A stretch of DNA of 64,000 bases. Source: Bacteroidota bacterium (GTDB taxonomy: Bacteria; Bacteroidota; Bacteroidia; Chitinophagales; Saprospiraceae). The stretch lies in assembly GCA_018222965.1 (NCBI GenBank), contig JAAEZH010000013.1, positions 1 to 64,000 of the forward strand, in the 5' to 3' direction. Position 1 is the stretch's first letter. The number at the start of each line of letters is the position of its first letter. The position numbers and the translations under genes are program-made. Under the pieces are notes generated by a model. That model was not told the DNA's origin, searched no databases, and saw only the letters and a list, made by a program, of their open reading frames with translations. This document shows positions 36,690 through 45,131 of the stretch, one piece after another.

Positions 36690-39600
36690 TTATTGCTGGC
36701 AACTACAGCTTGGTGCCATATGGCTCCCTGTCTGCAGATAGTAAGGGTATGCATTTCCACTTCCCTCTTTTTGGAAGAAGAAAGGCAGGCATTCCTTATC
36801 GTAATTGCCAATTTCATGCATCGTTTCGCTTTCGTAAAGGCGGCCGTTGATCATGGTGTATTCGACCTTCTTGGAGTCTTTAATCTCCTCCAGCGGATTT
36901 CCATTTATCACAATAAGATCAGCCAGTTTACCTTCCTTCAAAGAACCAATTTCCTGATCCATGCCGAGGTACTCCGCTCCATTAATGGTTGCAGCTTTTA
37001 AAGCCTGGTGATTATCCATGCCTCCCTGTACAAACATCCACATTTCCCAGTGTGCCCCCAGTCCCTGTAATTGACCATGAGCCCCCAGGTTGATGTTTAC
37101 ACCTGCTTCCTGCAGCTTGTTGCAGGACTCAGAAACCAGGATGTGTCCATTTTCATATTCTTCCATCGGAATCATTGTGCGATGGCGTGATCGGGAATCG
37201 ACAACAGCTCTCGGCGTGAAGTTTAACAAACGATCTTCCTCCCAAACATTGGTTGTCTGATAGAAGTAGTATTCGCCATTCACTCCGCCGTAGTTTACAA
37301 TCAGAGTCGGTGTATTATGTGTCTCTGTGGCTGACCAGAATTGTATTACATCGTCGAATAAAGGCGCCACAGGAATGTTGTGCTCAACACCGGTATGTCC
37401 GTCAGAAATCATACTCATGTTGTGCAGAAAATGGGAGCCGCCTTCGGGTACAACCAGGATTCCCAGTTCCTTGGCAGCCTGAATCACCTGTTGTCTTTGA
37501 TCGCGCCGAGGCTGGTTGTAAGACTTCACGGAGAAAGCTCCGTAAGCCTTGGTACGGCGAATAGCCGAACGAGCATCATCCAGATTATTGATCACTGCTT
37601 TAAAGTCGCCATCAGCGCCGTAAAGGATAGTCCCGGTAGAGTACAATCTTGGACCGACCATATTGCCGGCACGGATCATTTCCGACTGACTAAAGATCAT
37701 CTCTGAATTAGAGCTTGGATCGTGAGCGGTAGTTACGCCGTACGCCAAATTCGCATGGTATTCCCATTGTTGCTGCGGACTGATTCCATAGCGGAAATTC
37801 CCCAGGTGGCCATGCACATCTATGAGACCCGGCATAATGGTTTTGCCGGTGCAATCGTACTTTTTAGCATTGTCAGGTATCCGGAAGCTGCCTCTCTTTC
37901 CGATTTTCTTGATCTTATTGTCTTCTACCAAAATATCTCCACCTTCGATAACCTCATTGCCATCCATGGTAATGATGCGGGCATTGGTAAAAGCTACCAG
38001 TCCTTCCGGCTTATCCGTTTCCAGTTGCAATCCGATTTTTATTCCGCTTGTATCCATTGGAGGGAGAGAATCCAGCGATCCTTCCAGGAAGCTAAAACGA
38101 TCGGTTAGCTCTTCGGTGAAATATTCATCCCCCAGCGTCCAATGCAGTTTCTTGCTATCGTTTGACCAGTGGATGCTAATTCCGGCATCCCGAGCTACCT
38201 GAGCAACCGGTACTGCTTTGGTACTTGCCGTAATTCCAACCGGCTTACCCGTCATGGGCATTGGAGCCATATACACTTTGTACAATTCCGACCAGGCAAT
38301 CCATTTGCCATCCGGGCTTGGTACGAAGCGCTGTGCATATTTGCCGTCGAAGTGTTTTTTATCATCCGAGCCATCCGGTTTCACGCTGTGATAGCTTTTC
38401 GTGAGGCTTCCAAAAAGATAGCCGCCTGTTTGATAGAAAACACGGCTGCCATCAGCATTGTATACCGGATATTCTCCTCGAGGTTTCACCAGGCTGGCTT
38501 CTCCGCCAGAAACGGAAATGGTATAAATTCCAGGCTCCTGGCAATTTGTATAGCCCTGGTGATTATTGCCCCCTTCTTTATGGTAAACGATGGATTTCCC
38601 ATCCGGACTAAAGGAAGGAGTTCGGAATATTCCTTTTTCTGAGGTAATCTTTTTTGTCGTTCCTGTTCCCCAATCCATCACATGAATGGCACCCATGCTT
38701 TCATCGGTCCAGCTTACATAAGCCAGCTTTTTGCCGTCTCTGCTAAAGGCTGGTTCGAATGTGAGGGCTTCTCCTTTAGTGAGTCGTTCGGGTTTTCCGT
38801 TTGGCAATTGCTTTTTCCACAAATGACCGGCAGCATTAAAGACCAACCATTTCTCGTCGGGTGAAGTAACCGTATGCCGAATGGCTTTTACCGTAAAGCC
38901 ATCTTCGTGCACCGGGTTCTCAAAATGTACCAACTCGTTGAAATAATGGGTGGCATTCACCTCAAAAGGAATCTCGGAATGACTACCGTCTTCCATATTG
39001 ACTTTCCAAATCTTTCCGCCTCCCCAAATTACCACATGCTTATCGTCGGGCATCCAGTCAAAACCGGTATAGGCACCAAACAAGGCCCAGGCTTCCTGCT
39101 GGTCTTTACTCAACTTGTTGAATATCGGAAATTGCTCTCCGGTCTCCACATTGTATTTAAACAGCACGGATTCATCCCGTACCCGGCGCACAAAGGCAAT
39201 CCATTTGCCATCGTGCGACATTTGCGGACGAATAGCGCCACCGGGACCTGTTATGAGGTTCTGGATGTCTCCCTCCTCCATGTCATATCTGCGAATGACA
39301 TATATCTGGCTGTTTGGATCCTTGTTGTATTGAAAGTAACCTCCGGGGTACATATCCTCGCTGAAATACAGGTATTTCCCATCCGGTGAAAAGCAAGGCT
39401 CATTTACGTCCTGCTGATCGTTTTTTCGCTCGGTCAATTGGATCCCGCTGCCTCCTGAGATGTGGTACATCCACATTTCACCGGCTCCCGCAGAGCGCTG
39501 GGATGTGAAGTGTTTACGAGCAACGAAGTACTGGCCGTCGGGATGCCAGGTTGCGTTGTTCAGCAAACGGAAACTCTCTTCCGTAATTTGCCGGGCATTT

Positions 39601-39959
39601 TCGCCATTGGCATCCATGATCCAGATATTATCTCCGCCACCTGCATCGCTGGTGAAAAGGATCTTACTGCCATCCGGAGAGAATCGGGGCTGAACTTCAA
39701 AGGCCAATCCCTGGCGCAAAACCTGAGCTTTGCCACCATTGATGGACATGCTGTAAATATCGCCCAGCATATCGAAAACAACCGTTTGACCATCCGGGCT
39801 CACATCGAGGTTCATCCAGGTGCCTTCGGTGGTATTAATGGATACCTCTCGCAGGTCACCGGGCGGGTTGTTTACCTCCCATTTGTCTTCTTCCTGCGCC
39901 TGTAGAGCTACAGAGAATGACAGCATAATGCCAAATAAAACTATCTTACGAATATTCAT
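36690..39959 (-). CDS. Secreted amidohydrolase fused to TolB/WD40-like propeller
   Basis: 1089-residue exported protein: signal peptide (1-21, ending LQAQ), then two thirds built from TolB/PD40-type beta-propeller repeats (SPDGxxxxF/Y motifs near 54, 91, 133, 190 and later), then a metal-dependent amidohydrolase (about 665-1065) with metal-binding H-G-H in PGLIDVHGHLG, GVTTAHDPSS, VPEGGSHFLHN, VNINLGAHGQ and GSLKEGKLADLIVINGNPLE. Such fusions occur in Bacteroidota and are often called prolidase or imidazolonepropionase-like; substrate unknown. It ends in a cysteine-containing tail (SCSCQQ). Divergent from the DinB gene. Confidence 0.9.
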   Translation of the reverse strand: MNIRKIVLFGIMLSFSVALQAQEEDKWEVNNPPGDLREVSINTTEGTWMNLDVSPDGQTVVFDMLGDIYSMSINGGKAQVLRQGLAFEVQPRFSPDGSKILFTSDAGGGDNIWIMDANGENARQITEESFRLLNNATWHPDGQYFVARKHFTSQRSAGAGEMWMYHISGGSGIQLTERKNDQQDVNEPCFSPDGKYLYFSEDMYPGGYFQYNKDPNSQIYVIRRYDMEEGDIQNLITGPGGAIRPQMSHDGKWIAFVRRVRDESVLFKYNVETGEQFPIFNKLSKDQQEAWALFGAYTGFDWMPDDKHVVIWGGGKIWKVNMEDGSHSEIPFEVNATHYFNELVHFENPVHEDGFTVKAIRHTVTSPDEKWLVFNAAGHLWKKQLPNGKPERLTKGEALTFEPAFSRDGKKLAYVSWTDESMGAIHVMDWGTGTTKKITSEKGIFRTPSFSPDGKSIVYHKEGGNNHQGYTNCQEPGIYTISVSGGEASLVKPRGEYPVYNADGSRVFYQTGGYLFGSLTKSYHSVKPDGSDDKKHFDGKYAQRFVPSPDGKWIAWSELYKVYMAPMPMTGKPVGITASTKAVPVAQVARDAGISIHWSNDSKKLHWTLGDEYFTEELTDRFSFLEGSLDSLPPMDTSGIKIGLQLETDKPEGLVAFTNARIITMDGNEVIEGGDILVEDNKIKKIGKRGSFRIPDNAKKYDCTGKTIMPGLIDVHGHLGNFRYGISPQQQWEYHANLAYGVTTAHDPSSNSEMIFSQSEMIRAGNMVGPRLYSTGTILYGADGDFKAVINNLDDARSAIRRTKAYGAFSVKSYNQPRRDQRQQVIQAAKELGILVVPEGGSHFLHNMSMISDGHTGVEHNIPVAPLFDDVIQFWSATETHNTPTLIVNYGGVNGEYYFYQTTNVWEEDRLLNFTPRAVVDSRSRHRTMIPMEEYENGHILVSESCNKLQEAGVNINLGAHGQLQGLGAHWEMWMFVQGGMDNHQALKAATINGAEYLGMDQEIGSLKEGKLADLIVINGNPLEEIKDSKKVEYTMINGRLYESETMHEIGNYDKECLPFFFQKEGSGNAYPYYLQTGSHMAPSCSCQQ

Positions 39960-40013
39960 CTAATCGATTTTATGTCGCTAAGGTTTATCAGGCTTAAACA
40001 TCCTGACCGGGAG

Positions 40014-40021
40014 CGAAAATA
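40014..40021 (-). promoter_or_regulatory. Variant -7 box upstream of the amidohydrolase
   Basis: TATTTTCG (TAnnTTCG) on the minus strand, about 55 bases before the ATG. Confidence 0.35.
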
Positions 40022-40051
40022 ATAAAAAACCACGCCGTAAGAAGGCTAATA

Positions 40052-40582
40052 ATGGAACGTAAAGAACGCTTTGATGCTCTGGATGAAAATCTTGAATCGC
40101 TTTTCAGCGAATTGGGAGCATTCGACGAAAGTCGGCTCAACAAAAAACCGGGACCGGAAAAATGGTCTGCTTTGCAAACACTGGAACACATCCTCCTTGC
40201 GGAAGTCCTGACACTCAATTATCTGAAGAAAAAACTGAGTTACAATCCGACTTTAAAGCCTGCCAATTTTTTGACTGCCTTACGGCGAATGCTATTGAAG
40301 GTTTATTTGCGCTCCCCTTTGCCGTTTCCGGCTCCCAAACCGGTTTCTACAGAAAACCTTCCTGACCAAAGTGATTTTGAAGATTTAAAAACCCGGTTCC
40401 GGGCTCACCGAAAGGATTTTCGGGAGTTTGTGATCAGTATCCCTCAGGAAACCTACAATAAGCTGTTGTACAAGCACCTGGTCGTAGGACGTCTGGATGG
40501 AAAAGGGCTACTGGTATTTGTGGAGGAGCATTTTCGGAGGCATCGGAAGCAGGCGTTGAGAGCTGCTGGAGTTGAGAGTTGA
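40052..40582 (+). CDS. DinB/YfiT-like putative metal-dependent protein
   Basis: 176-residue four-helix-bundle protein of the DinB superfamily. The three expected metal-binding histidines appear to be H46 (LEHILLAE), H160 and H164 (EEHFRRHRKQ). Members include thiol-dependent transferases such as bacillithiol transferase BstA; the presence of bshC makes a bacillithiol link possible but unproven. The last codons and the stop lie inside the left inverted repeat of the following cassette, which may have replaced the original end. A palindromic-repeat variant is in frame (40277-40291). Confidence 0.78.
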   Translation: MERKERFDALDENLESLFSELGAFDESRLNKKPGPEKWSALQTLEHILLAEVLTLNYLKKKLSYNPTLKPANFLTALRRMLLKVYLRSPLPFPAPKPVSTENLPDQSDFEDLKTRFRAHRKDFREFVISIPQETYNKLLYKHLVVGRLDGKGLLVFVEEHFRRHRKQALRAAGVES

Positions 40583-40599
40583 GAGGATAGAGTTGAGAG
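40569..40599 (+). repeat. Left inverted repeat of the four-helix-bundle cassette
   Basis: GAGAGGATAGAGTTGAGAG (40581-40599) matches the reverse complement of 41121-41139 at 18 of 19 positions; GAGTTGAGAGTTGAG (40569-40583) is an exact 15-base inverted match to 41116-41130. GTTGAGAG occurs four times between 40555 and 40599. Confidence 0.75.
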
Positions 40600-40659
40600 A
40601 TTATTTGTTTAATATTCTTTAGATGCGAGTTTGGTGATGTAGTATTGGCCTAAAAAGCT

Positions 40660-41025
40660 GTGAAAACTGAATTTCCCTTTATGAAACTGAGGGTCTGGGA
40701 TAAGGCCAGAAATCTTAACAAAGAAATATATCTGTTAACCAATAATTTTCCAAAGTCAGAGTTGTTTGGCCTTACTAACCAAATGAGGAGATCTTGTGCA
40801 TCTATTGGTTACAATATTGCAGAAGGCTCAGGAAGAAACAGCTCAAAAGAAAAAGCAAGATTTACAGAAATTGCATATGGCAGTTTAATGGAGTTGGTAT
40901 CTCAATTAATCTATTCAAAAGACTTAGGGTTTCTAAGTGAAGAAAAATTAGAATACCATTTGGATAAATGCAAAGACATAGCCAAAATGTTAAGTGGTTT
41001 AAGAAATTCTCAACTTCGAACTTAG
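40660..41025 (+). CDS. Four-helix-bundle protein (S23/TIGR02436 family)
   Basis: 121-residue protein with the pattern of the family first found in intervening sequences of 23S rRNA genes: FPFMKLRVWDKARNLNKEIY, FPKSELFGLTNQMRRS, then IGYNIAEGSGR. Related small bundles (Avd) assist reverse transcriptases of diversity-generating elements, but no reverse transcriptase is near. GTG at 40660 is chosen because relatives keep FPF before the KLxVW motif; ATG 40681 is the alternative. The gene is visibly AT-richer than its neighbours and is enclosed by 19-bp inverted repeats, suggesting a mobile cassette. Confidence 0.85.
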   Translation: MKTEFPFMKLRVWDKARNLNKEIYLLTNNFPKSELFGLTNQMRRSCASIGYNIAEGSGRNSSKEKARFTEIAYGSLMELVSQLIYSKDLGFLSEEKLEYHLDKCKDIAKMLSGLRNSQLRT

Positions 41026-41115
41026 GTAATACCGCTCAACGCTCCCCGATAAACGATACACAATTGGAATTTAAAAAAGATTGTTTCGCAAACTGAGGGT
41101 TTCTCCTTAATTGCA

Positions 41116-41139
41116 CTCAACTCTCAACTCTAACCTCTC
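41116..41139 (-). repeat. Right inverted repeat of the four-helix-bundle cassette
   Basis: CTCTCAACTCTAACCTCTC (41121-41139), inverted partner of 40581-40599, ending 6 bp from the stop codon of the convergent nucleoside transporter gene. Inside it, AAACTGAGGGT (41090-41100) is a direct repeat of 40684-40694. Confidence 0.75.
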
Positions 41140-41145
41140 CCCTAA

Positions 41146-42474
41146 TCAAGCCAACACCCCTGCAATCGCTGCCGTTAAAAAACAAGCAACCGTGCCTCCG
41201 ATCAGTGCTTTAATACCAAATTCAGTGAGCGTTTTTCGTTGTCCGGGTGCGAGGGCACCGATACCACCAATTTGAATTCCGATCGAGGCGAAATTTGCAA
41301 ACCCACATAAGGCATAAGTGGCAATCAAAAGGGACTTCGGCGTAAGCCCTTCTTTTACCTGTTCCAATTCCGCGTAAGCGAAAAACTCGTTGAGGGTTGT
41401 TTTTAGCCCGAGCAGTTGACCAACCATGAGCGCATCCTGTGACGGCGTGCCGAGCAGCCAGGCAATGGGCTGAAAAAGTAAGCCCAGGATGTACTGCATA
41501 TTGAAACCGGTAAAGCGGCCGTCGGTATTTTCAGATACCATAGCATTTAAGCCTGTCCAGCTACCCACTCCAAACTCGAGAATGTAATTGAGCATTTCTA
41601 TGAAAGCGGTAAAAACGAGCAACATGGCTCCTACATTAACAGCCAGTCTGATTCCGTCTGATGTACCCCGGGAGATCGCATCCAGGACATTTGAACCAAT
41701 ATCCTGCTTAGGAATATCGAGCGTTTGATTTTCCATATCCACTTCCTCTGTTTCGGGATACAACATCTTGGCTGCAACAATAGCTGCCGGAGCGGAGATG
41801 ATAGAGGCGGTAAGGAGATGCGTCGCAAATTGTTGCTTCAGCACCGGATCGGTTCCCCCCAGAAAACCAACATAAGCGGCAAATACGCCTCCGGCAATGG
41901 TTGCCATGCCTCCGACCATCAGGCACAGTATTTCCGACTTGGACATTTTTTCCAAATAGGGCTTAACGACCAGCGGAGCTTCCGTTTGACCAATAAAGAC
42001 ATTCGCGGCAGCGGCCAGACTTTCCGCCCCAGTCAGACGCATCGTGCGTGTCATAACCCAGGCAAAACCTTTGATAATCAACTGCAAAATGCCCAGATAG
42101 TATAGAACGGCCGATAAAGCGGAGAAGAAGATAATGGTAGGCAACACCTTGAAGGCAAAGATGTAACCAACCGTAAACATCTCACCCGTTATGCCATCCT
42201 GGATGGCAGCAACTTCGGGCCATTGTCCTAATACGAAATTGGCTCCTGCTTCAGAAAAGTCAAGCACCACCACAAAGAAACTGGCGATGAAATCGAAAAT
42301 ATTTCGAATGAAGTCTACCTGCAGGATAGCCACAGCCAATACGATCTGCATCAGCAAGCCACTAATAACAAGCTTCCAATCGATCAGTTTTCGGTTGGAA
42401 GACAGTATGTAACAAATAAGAAGTAGTACCAGGACGCCCAGAGCGCCTCTGCTTAGGTCGATCAAAAATGACAT
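41146..42474 (-). CDS. Concentrative nucleoside transporter (NupC/CNT family)
   Basis: 442-residue inner-membrane symporter that imports nucleosides with protons or sodium. Family features: FVLGQ early, GQTEAPLVVKPYL, MVGGMATIAGGVFAAYVGFLGG, FNMQYILGLLFQPIAWLLG, LKTTLNEFFAYAEL and CGFANFASIGIQIGG. About ten membrane segments. The start is set at ATG 42474, not the in-frame TTG at 42498, because that TTG is part of an exact promoter box (TACATTTG) and would leave no leader. The 3' end abuts the inverted-repeat cassette. Confidence 0.92.
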   Translation of the reverse strand: MSFLIDLSRGALGVLVLLLICYILSSNRKLIDWKLVISGLLMQIVLAVAILQVDFIRNIFDFIASFFVVVLDFSEAGANFVLGQWPEVAAIQDGITGEMFTVGYIFAFKVLPTIIFFSALSAVLYYLGILQLIIKGFAWVMTRTMRLTGAESLAAAANVFIGQTEAPLVVKPYLEKMSKSEILCLMVGGMATIAGGVFAAYVGFLGGTDPVLKQQFATHLLTASIISAPAAIVAAKMLYPETEEVDMENQTLDIPKQDIGSNVLDAISRGTSDGIRLAVNVGAMLLVFTAFIEMLNYILEFGVGSWTGLNAMVSENTDGRFTGFNMQYILGLLFQPIAWLLGTPSQDALMVGQLLGLKTTLNEFFAYAELEQVKEGLTPKSLLIATYALCGFANFASIGIQIGGIGALAPGQRKTLTEFGIKALIGGTVACFLTAAIAGVLA

Positions 42475-42495
42475 GGATAAGGTATTGTCGTCGAC

Positions 42496-42503
42496 CAAAT
42501 GTA
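42496..42503 (-). promoter_or_regulatory. -7 box of the nucleoside transporter gene
   Basis: TACATTTG on the minus strand, 22 bases before the ATG at 42474; it begins 7 bases after the pdhB terminator stem. Confidence 0.55.
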
Positions 42504-42537
42504 AATAAAAAAGGGATGAAGCTATGCAACATCCCTT
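42504..42537 (-). terminator. Intrinsic terminator of pdhB
   Basis: On the minus strand AAGGGATG (42537-42530) pairs with CATCCCTT (42518-42511), 8 bp, loop 11, followed by a T-rich run. It lies 24 bp after the pdhB stop. Confidence 0.75.
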
Positions 42538-42561
42538 TAGAGTTTTTTATCTGTGTGCCAA

Positions 42562-43548
42562 TTAGGCTTCCATGTACATCACTTCTTTCACTGCTTTGAT
42601 GATCTTAGTTGGGTTTGGCATGTACGCATCCACCAGTGTTGGCGCATAAGCCATGGACACATCCGGCGCGTTTACCCGGGTCACAGGCGCATCCAGGTAA
42701 TCAAAAGCATGCTTCTGAACGATATAAGTCACCTCTGCAGAAACACCGGCAAATGGCCAGGACTCATCCACAACAACAATTCGGTTGGTTTTCTTAACCG
42801 AGTCAATGATCGCTTTGTGATCCATTGGTCGAATAGTACGTAAGTCGATCACCTCTGCTGAGATGCCTTCCTTTTCCAACTCTTCAGCTGCAGACAGGCA
42901 TTCCAACACCATTTTATTGAAAGATACCAGGGTGACATCTGTACCCTCACGGCGCACAGCTGCTTTACCAATCTCGATAATGTATTCCTCTTCTGGTACC
43001 AGGCCTTTGTGGCCGTACAGAATCTCTGATTCCATCACACATACCGGATCATCGTCCCGGATCGCAGATTTCATCAAACCTTTGGCATCTTTTGGATCGA
43101 TGCAGGAAATCACCTTTAAGCCAGGCGTGTTGGCCATCCAGCTCTCGAAAGTCTGTGAGTGTTGCTGGGCCAGCTGACCGGCAGCACCGGAAGGACCTCG
43201 AAAAACAATAGGACATTTGTACTGTCCGGCAGATTGAGCCAGTGTTTTAGCAGCATTATTAACAATCTGGTCGAATGCCAAAACGGCAAAGTTCCAGGTC
43301 ATAAATTCAACGATTGGACGAAGCCCGTTCATAGCAGCACCAACACCGATTCCGGCAAAGCCGAGTTCAGCGATGGGTGTATCAATAACTCGTTTGGCTC
43401 CGAATTCCTCCAACATGCCCTTACTCACTTTATAGGCACCGTTGTACTCGGCAACCTCCTCTCCCATCAAAAATACGCTCTCATCCCGGCGCATTTCCTC
43501 AGACATCGCTTCCCGAAGGGCATCACGCAAAGTTAATTCTCTATCCAT
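42562..43548 (-). CDS. pdhB: Pyruvate dehydrogenase E1 component subunit beta
   Basis: 328-residue thiamine-diphosphate enzyme subunit. With the alpha subunit it decarboxylates pyruvate and passes the acetyl group to lipoylated E2. Motifs: ALREAMSEEMRRD at the start, VFLMGEEVAEYNGAYKVSKG, DTPIAELGFAGIGVGAA, EFMTWNFAVLAFDQI, and the C-terminal transketolase domain with VIDLRTIRPMD and VVVDESWPFAG. The E3 gene lpdA is 3.3 kb away on the other strand; E1 alpha and E2 are not in the window. Has its own promoter box and terminator. Confidence 0.95.
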   Translation of the reverse strand: MDRELTLRDALREAMSEEMRRDESVFLMGEEVAEYNGAYKVSKGMLEEFGAKRVIDTPIAELGFAGIGVGAAMNGLRPIVEFMTWNFAVLAFDQIVNNAAKTLAQSAGQYKCPIVFRGPSGAAGQLAQQHSQTFESWMANTPGLKVISCIDPKDAKGLMKSAIRDDDPVCVMESEILYGHKGLVPEEEYIIEIGKAAVRREGTDVTLVSFNKMVLECLSAAEELEKEGISAEVIDLRTIRPMDHKAIIDSVKKTNRIVVVDESWPFAGVSAEVTYIVQKHAFDYLDAPVTRVNAPDVSMAYAPTLVDAYMPNPTKIIKAVKEVMYMEA

Positions 43549-43584
43549 TGGATGTATTTATTTCATATTTTATACACAGGGCCA

Positions 43585-43592
43585 CAAATTTA
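43585..43592 (-). promoter_or_regulatory. -7 box of pdhB
   Basis: TAAATTTG on the minus strand, exact TAnnTTTG, about 37 bases before the ATG. Confidence 0.5.
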
Positions 43593-43616
43593 GAAAATTT
43601 CCGGGAAGGAAAGTGT

Positions 43617-44981
43617 CTAAACCACACCTTGTGCGATCATAGCATCTGCTACACGAACAAAACCGGCTATATTGGCCCCTTTTACATAGTCGACATAATT
43701 ATCGTCCACACGGCCATATTCTACACACTGCTCATGGATGTTATCCATAATTTCATTCAGGCGGGCATCAACTTCCTTGCGACTCCAGGAAATCCGCAGG
43801 CTGTTTTGGCTCATTTCTAAACCTGAAGTTCCAACACCACCTGCATTGGAAGCTTTTCCGGGAGAGAAAAGGATACGAGCATCCTGAAAAATGCGGATTC
43901 CTTCTGCATCAGTTGGCATATTTGCGCCTTCGCCCACTCCCATCACCCCATTGTCAACCAGGGCCTGGGCTTCTTTAGCTGTAATTTCATTTTGTGTGGC
44001 GCTGGGGAAAGCCAAATCACACGGAATAGACCATGGTTCGCCTTTTTCTACATACTCCACACCAAATTCTTCAGCATATTCCCGGATACGGCCACGGCGC
44101 TTATTTTTCAGGTCCATGATCCAATCCAACTTGTTCCGGTCGATCTCATCTCTGTCGATAATCATTCCGGAGGAATCAGACATGGTAATTACTTTGGCAC
44201 CCAATTCGATCAGTTTTTCGGCGGTGAACTGAGCTACATTCCCGGAACCGGAAATGACACAGGTTTTTCCTTCAATCGAATCCCCTCGGGTTTCCAGCAT
44301 GTTTTTCATAAAATATACATTCCCATATCCGGTAGCTTCCGGGCGAAGGCGGCTTCCGCCGTATGGAAATCCTTTTCCGGTAAATACACCGGTGTGGTCA
44401 TTCTTCAGCTTTTTATACATGCCGTACATAAAACCTACCTCGCGCCCTCCGACTCCGATATCACCTGCGGGCACATCGGTGTCCGGGCCAATATGGCGGT
44501 ATAATTCTGTCATAAAAGACTGGCAAAAAGCCATTACTTCTCTGTCTGATTTTCCTTTGGGGTCAAAATCAGATCCGCCCTTACCGCCGCCCATGGGCAA
44601 TGTGGTCAGGCTGTTTTTAAAGATCTGCTCAAAGCCCAGAAATTTAAGGATACTGATATTCACGGAAGGGTGAAAACGCAGCCCTCCTTTGTAAGGACCA
44701 ATGGCATTGTTAAACTGTACACGATACCCGCGATTCACTTGAATTTTTCCCTTATCATCAACCCAGGAAACCCGAAAACTCACCGCCCGGTCCGGTTCGG
44801 TTAGTCTTTCCATTAGTTTGTATCCCTGGTATTTTTTATTGTCCCGGATAAAAGGAATGACGATTTCCGCAAATTCGCGGACTGCCTGGTGAAACTCCGG
44901 TTGGTTTGGGTTTTTTTGCTCGATCTCAGACATGAAGTGTTCTACGAGTTCGTGCGAAGTGGTCGTTGGGTTTGTAGTCAT
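43617..44981 (-). CDS. gdhA: NADP-specific glutamate dehydrogenase
   Basis: 454-residue enzyme that makes glutamate from 2-oxoglutarate and ammonia in the cytoplasm. The hexameric bacterial type is shown by length and by NAIGPYKGGLRFHPSVN, catalytic-lysine region LPMGGGKGGSDFDPKGKSD, GDIGVGGREVGFMYG and the nucleotide motif SGSGNVAQFTAEKL. Catalytic Asp lies in PAGDIGVG. Alone in its transcription unit; the promoter box at 45062 is preceded at 20 bases by a palindromic-repeat copy. Confidence 0.96.
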   Translation of the reverse strand: MTTNPTTTSHELVEHFMSEIEQKNPNQPEFHQAVREFAEIVIPFIRDNKKYQGYKLMERLTEPDRAVSFRVSWVDDKGKIQVNRGYRVQFNNAIGPYKGGLRFHPSVNISILKFLGFEQIFKNSLTTLPMGGGKGGSDFDPKGKSDREVMAFCQSFMTELYRHIGPDTDVPAGDIGVGGREVGFMYGMYKKLKNDHTGVFTGKGFPYGGSRLRPEATGYGNVYFMKNMLETRGDSIEGKTCVISGSGNVAQFTAEKLIELGAKVITMSDSSGMIIDRDEIDRNKLDWIMDLKNKRRGRIREYAEEFGVEYVEKGEPWSIPCDLAFPSATQNEITAKEAQALVDNGVMGVGEGANMPTDAEGIRIFQDARILFSPGKASNAGGVGTSGLEMSQNSLRISWSRKEVDARLNEIMDNIHEQCVEYGRVDDNYVDYVKGANIAGFVRVADAMIAQGVV

Positions 44982-45061
44982 ACTTAGGTTTTATCTGACC
45001 GCTTGAGGTACGGTTGGTATTTGGTTAAGGATGAAAGTAGTTAGTCTTTCATAAAGCTTTA

Positions 45062-45069
45062 CAAAACTA
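45062..45069 (-). promoter_or_regulatory. -7 box of gdhA
   Basis: TAGTTTTG on the minus strand. A TTTCG inside the palindromic repeat (45090-45094) is 20 bases upstream, about where a -33 element would be. Confidence 0.5.
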
Positions 45070-45084
45070 GGAGAAATATTCTGA

Positions 45085-45097
45085 TTCGGCGAAAGCC
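45085..45097 (+). repeat. Dispersed palindromic repeat, exact copy upstream of gdhA
   Basis: TTCGGCGAAAGCC, between gdhA and folE. Exact copies inside genes are at 16872, 17151, 27471, 34573 and 59291; variants inside genes at 23666, 40277 and 50555. Confidence 0.7.
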
Positions 45098-45131
45098 AAC
45101 AATCATAAGTTGTTGAGAAAGGGAAATCCCC

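Noticed and set aside
38169-39389. Several 120-170-codon frames opposite the amidohydrolase gene
   Set aside because: Shadows of a high-confidence 1089-residue gene; no motifs.
40660-41025. Diversity-generating retroelement
   Set aside because: The Avd-like bundle is present but there is no reverse transcriptase and no template/variable repeat pair in the window.
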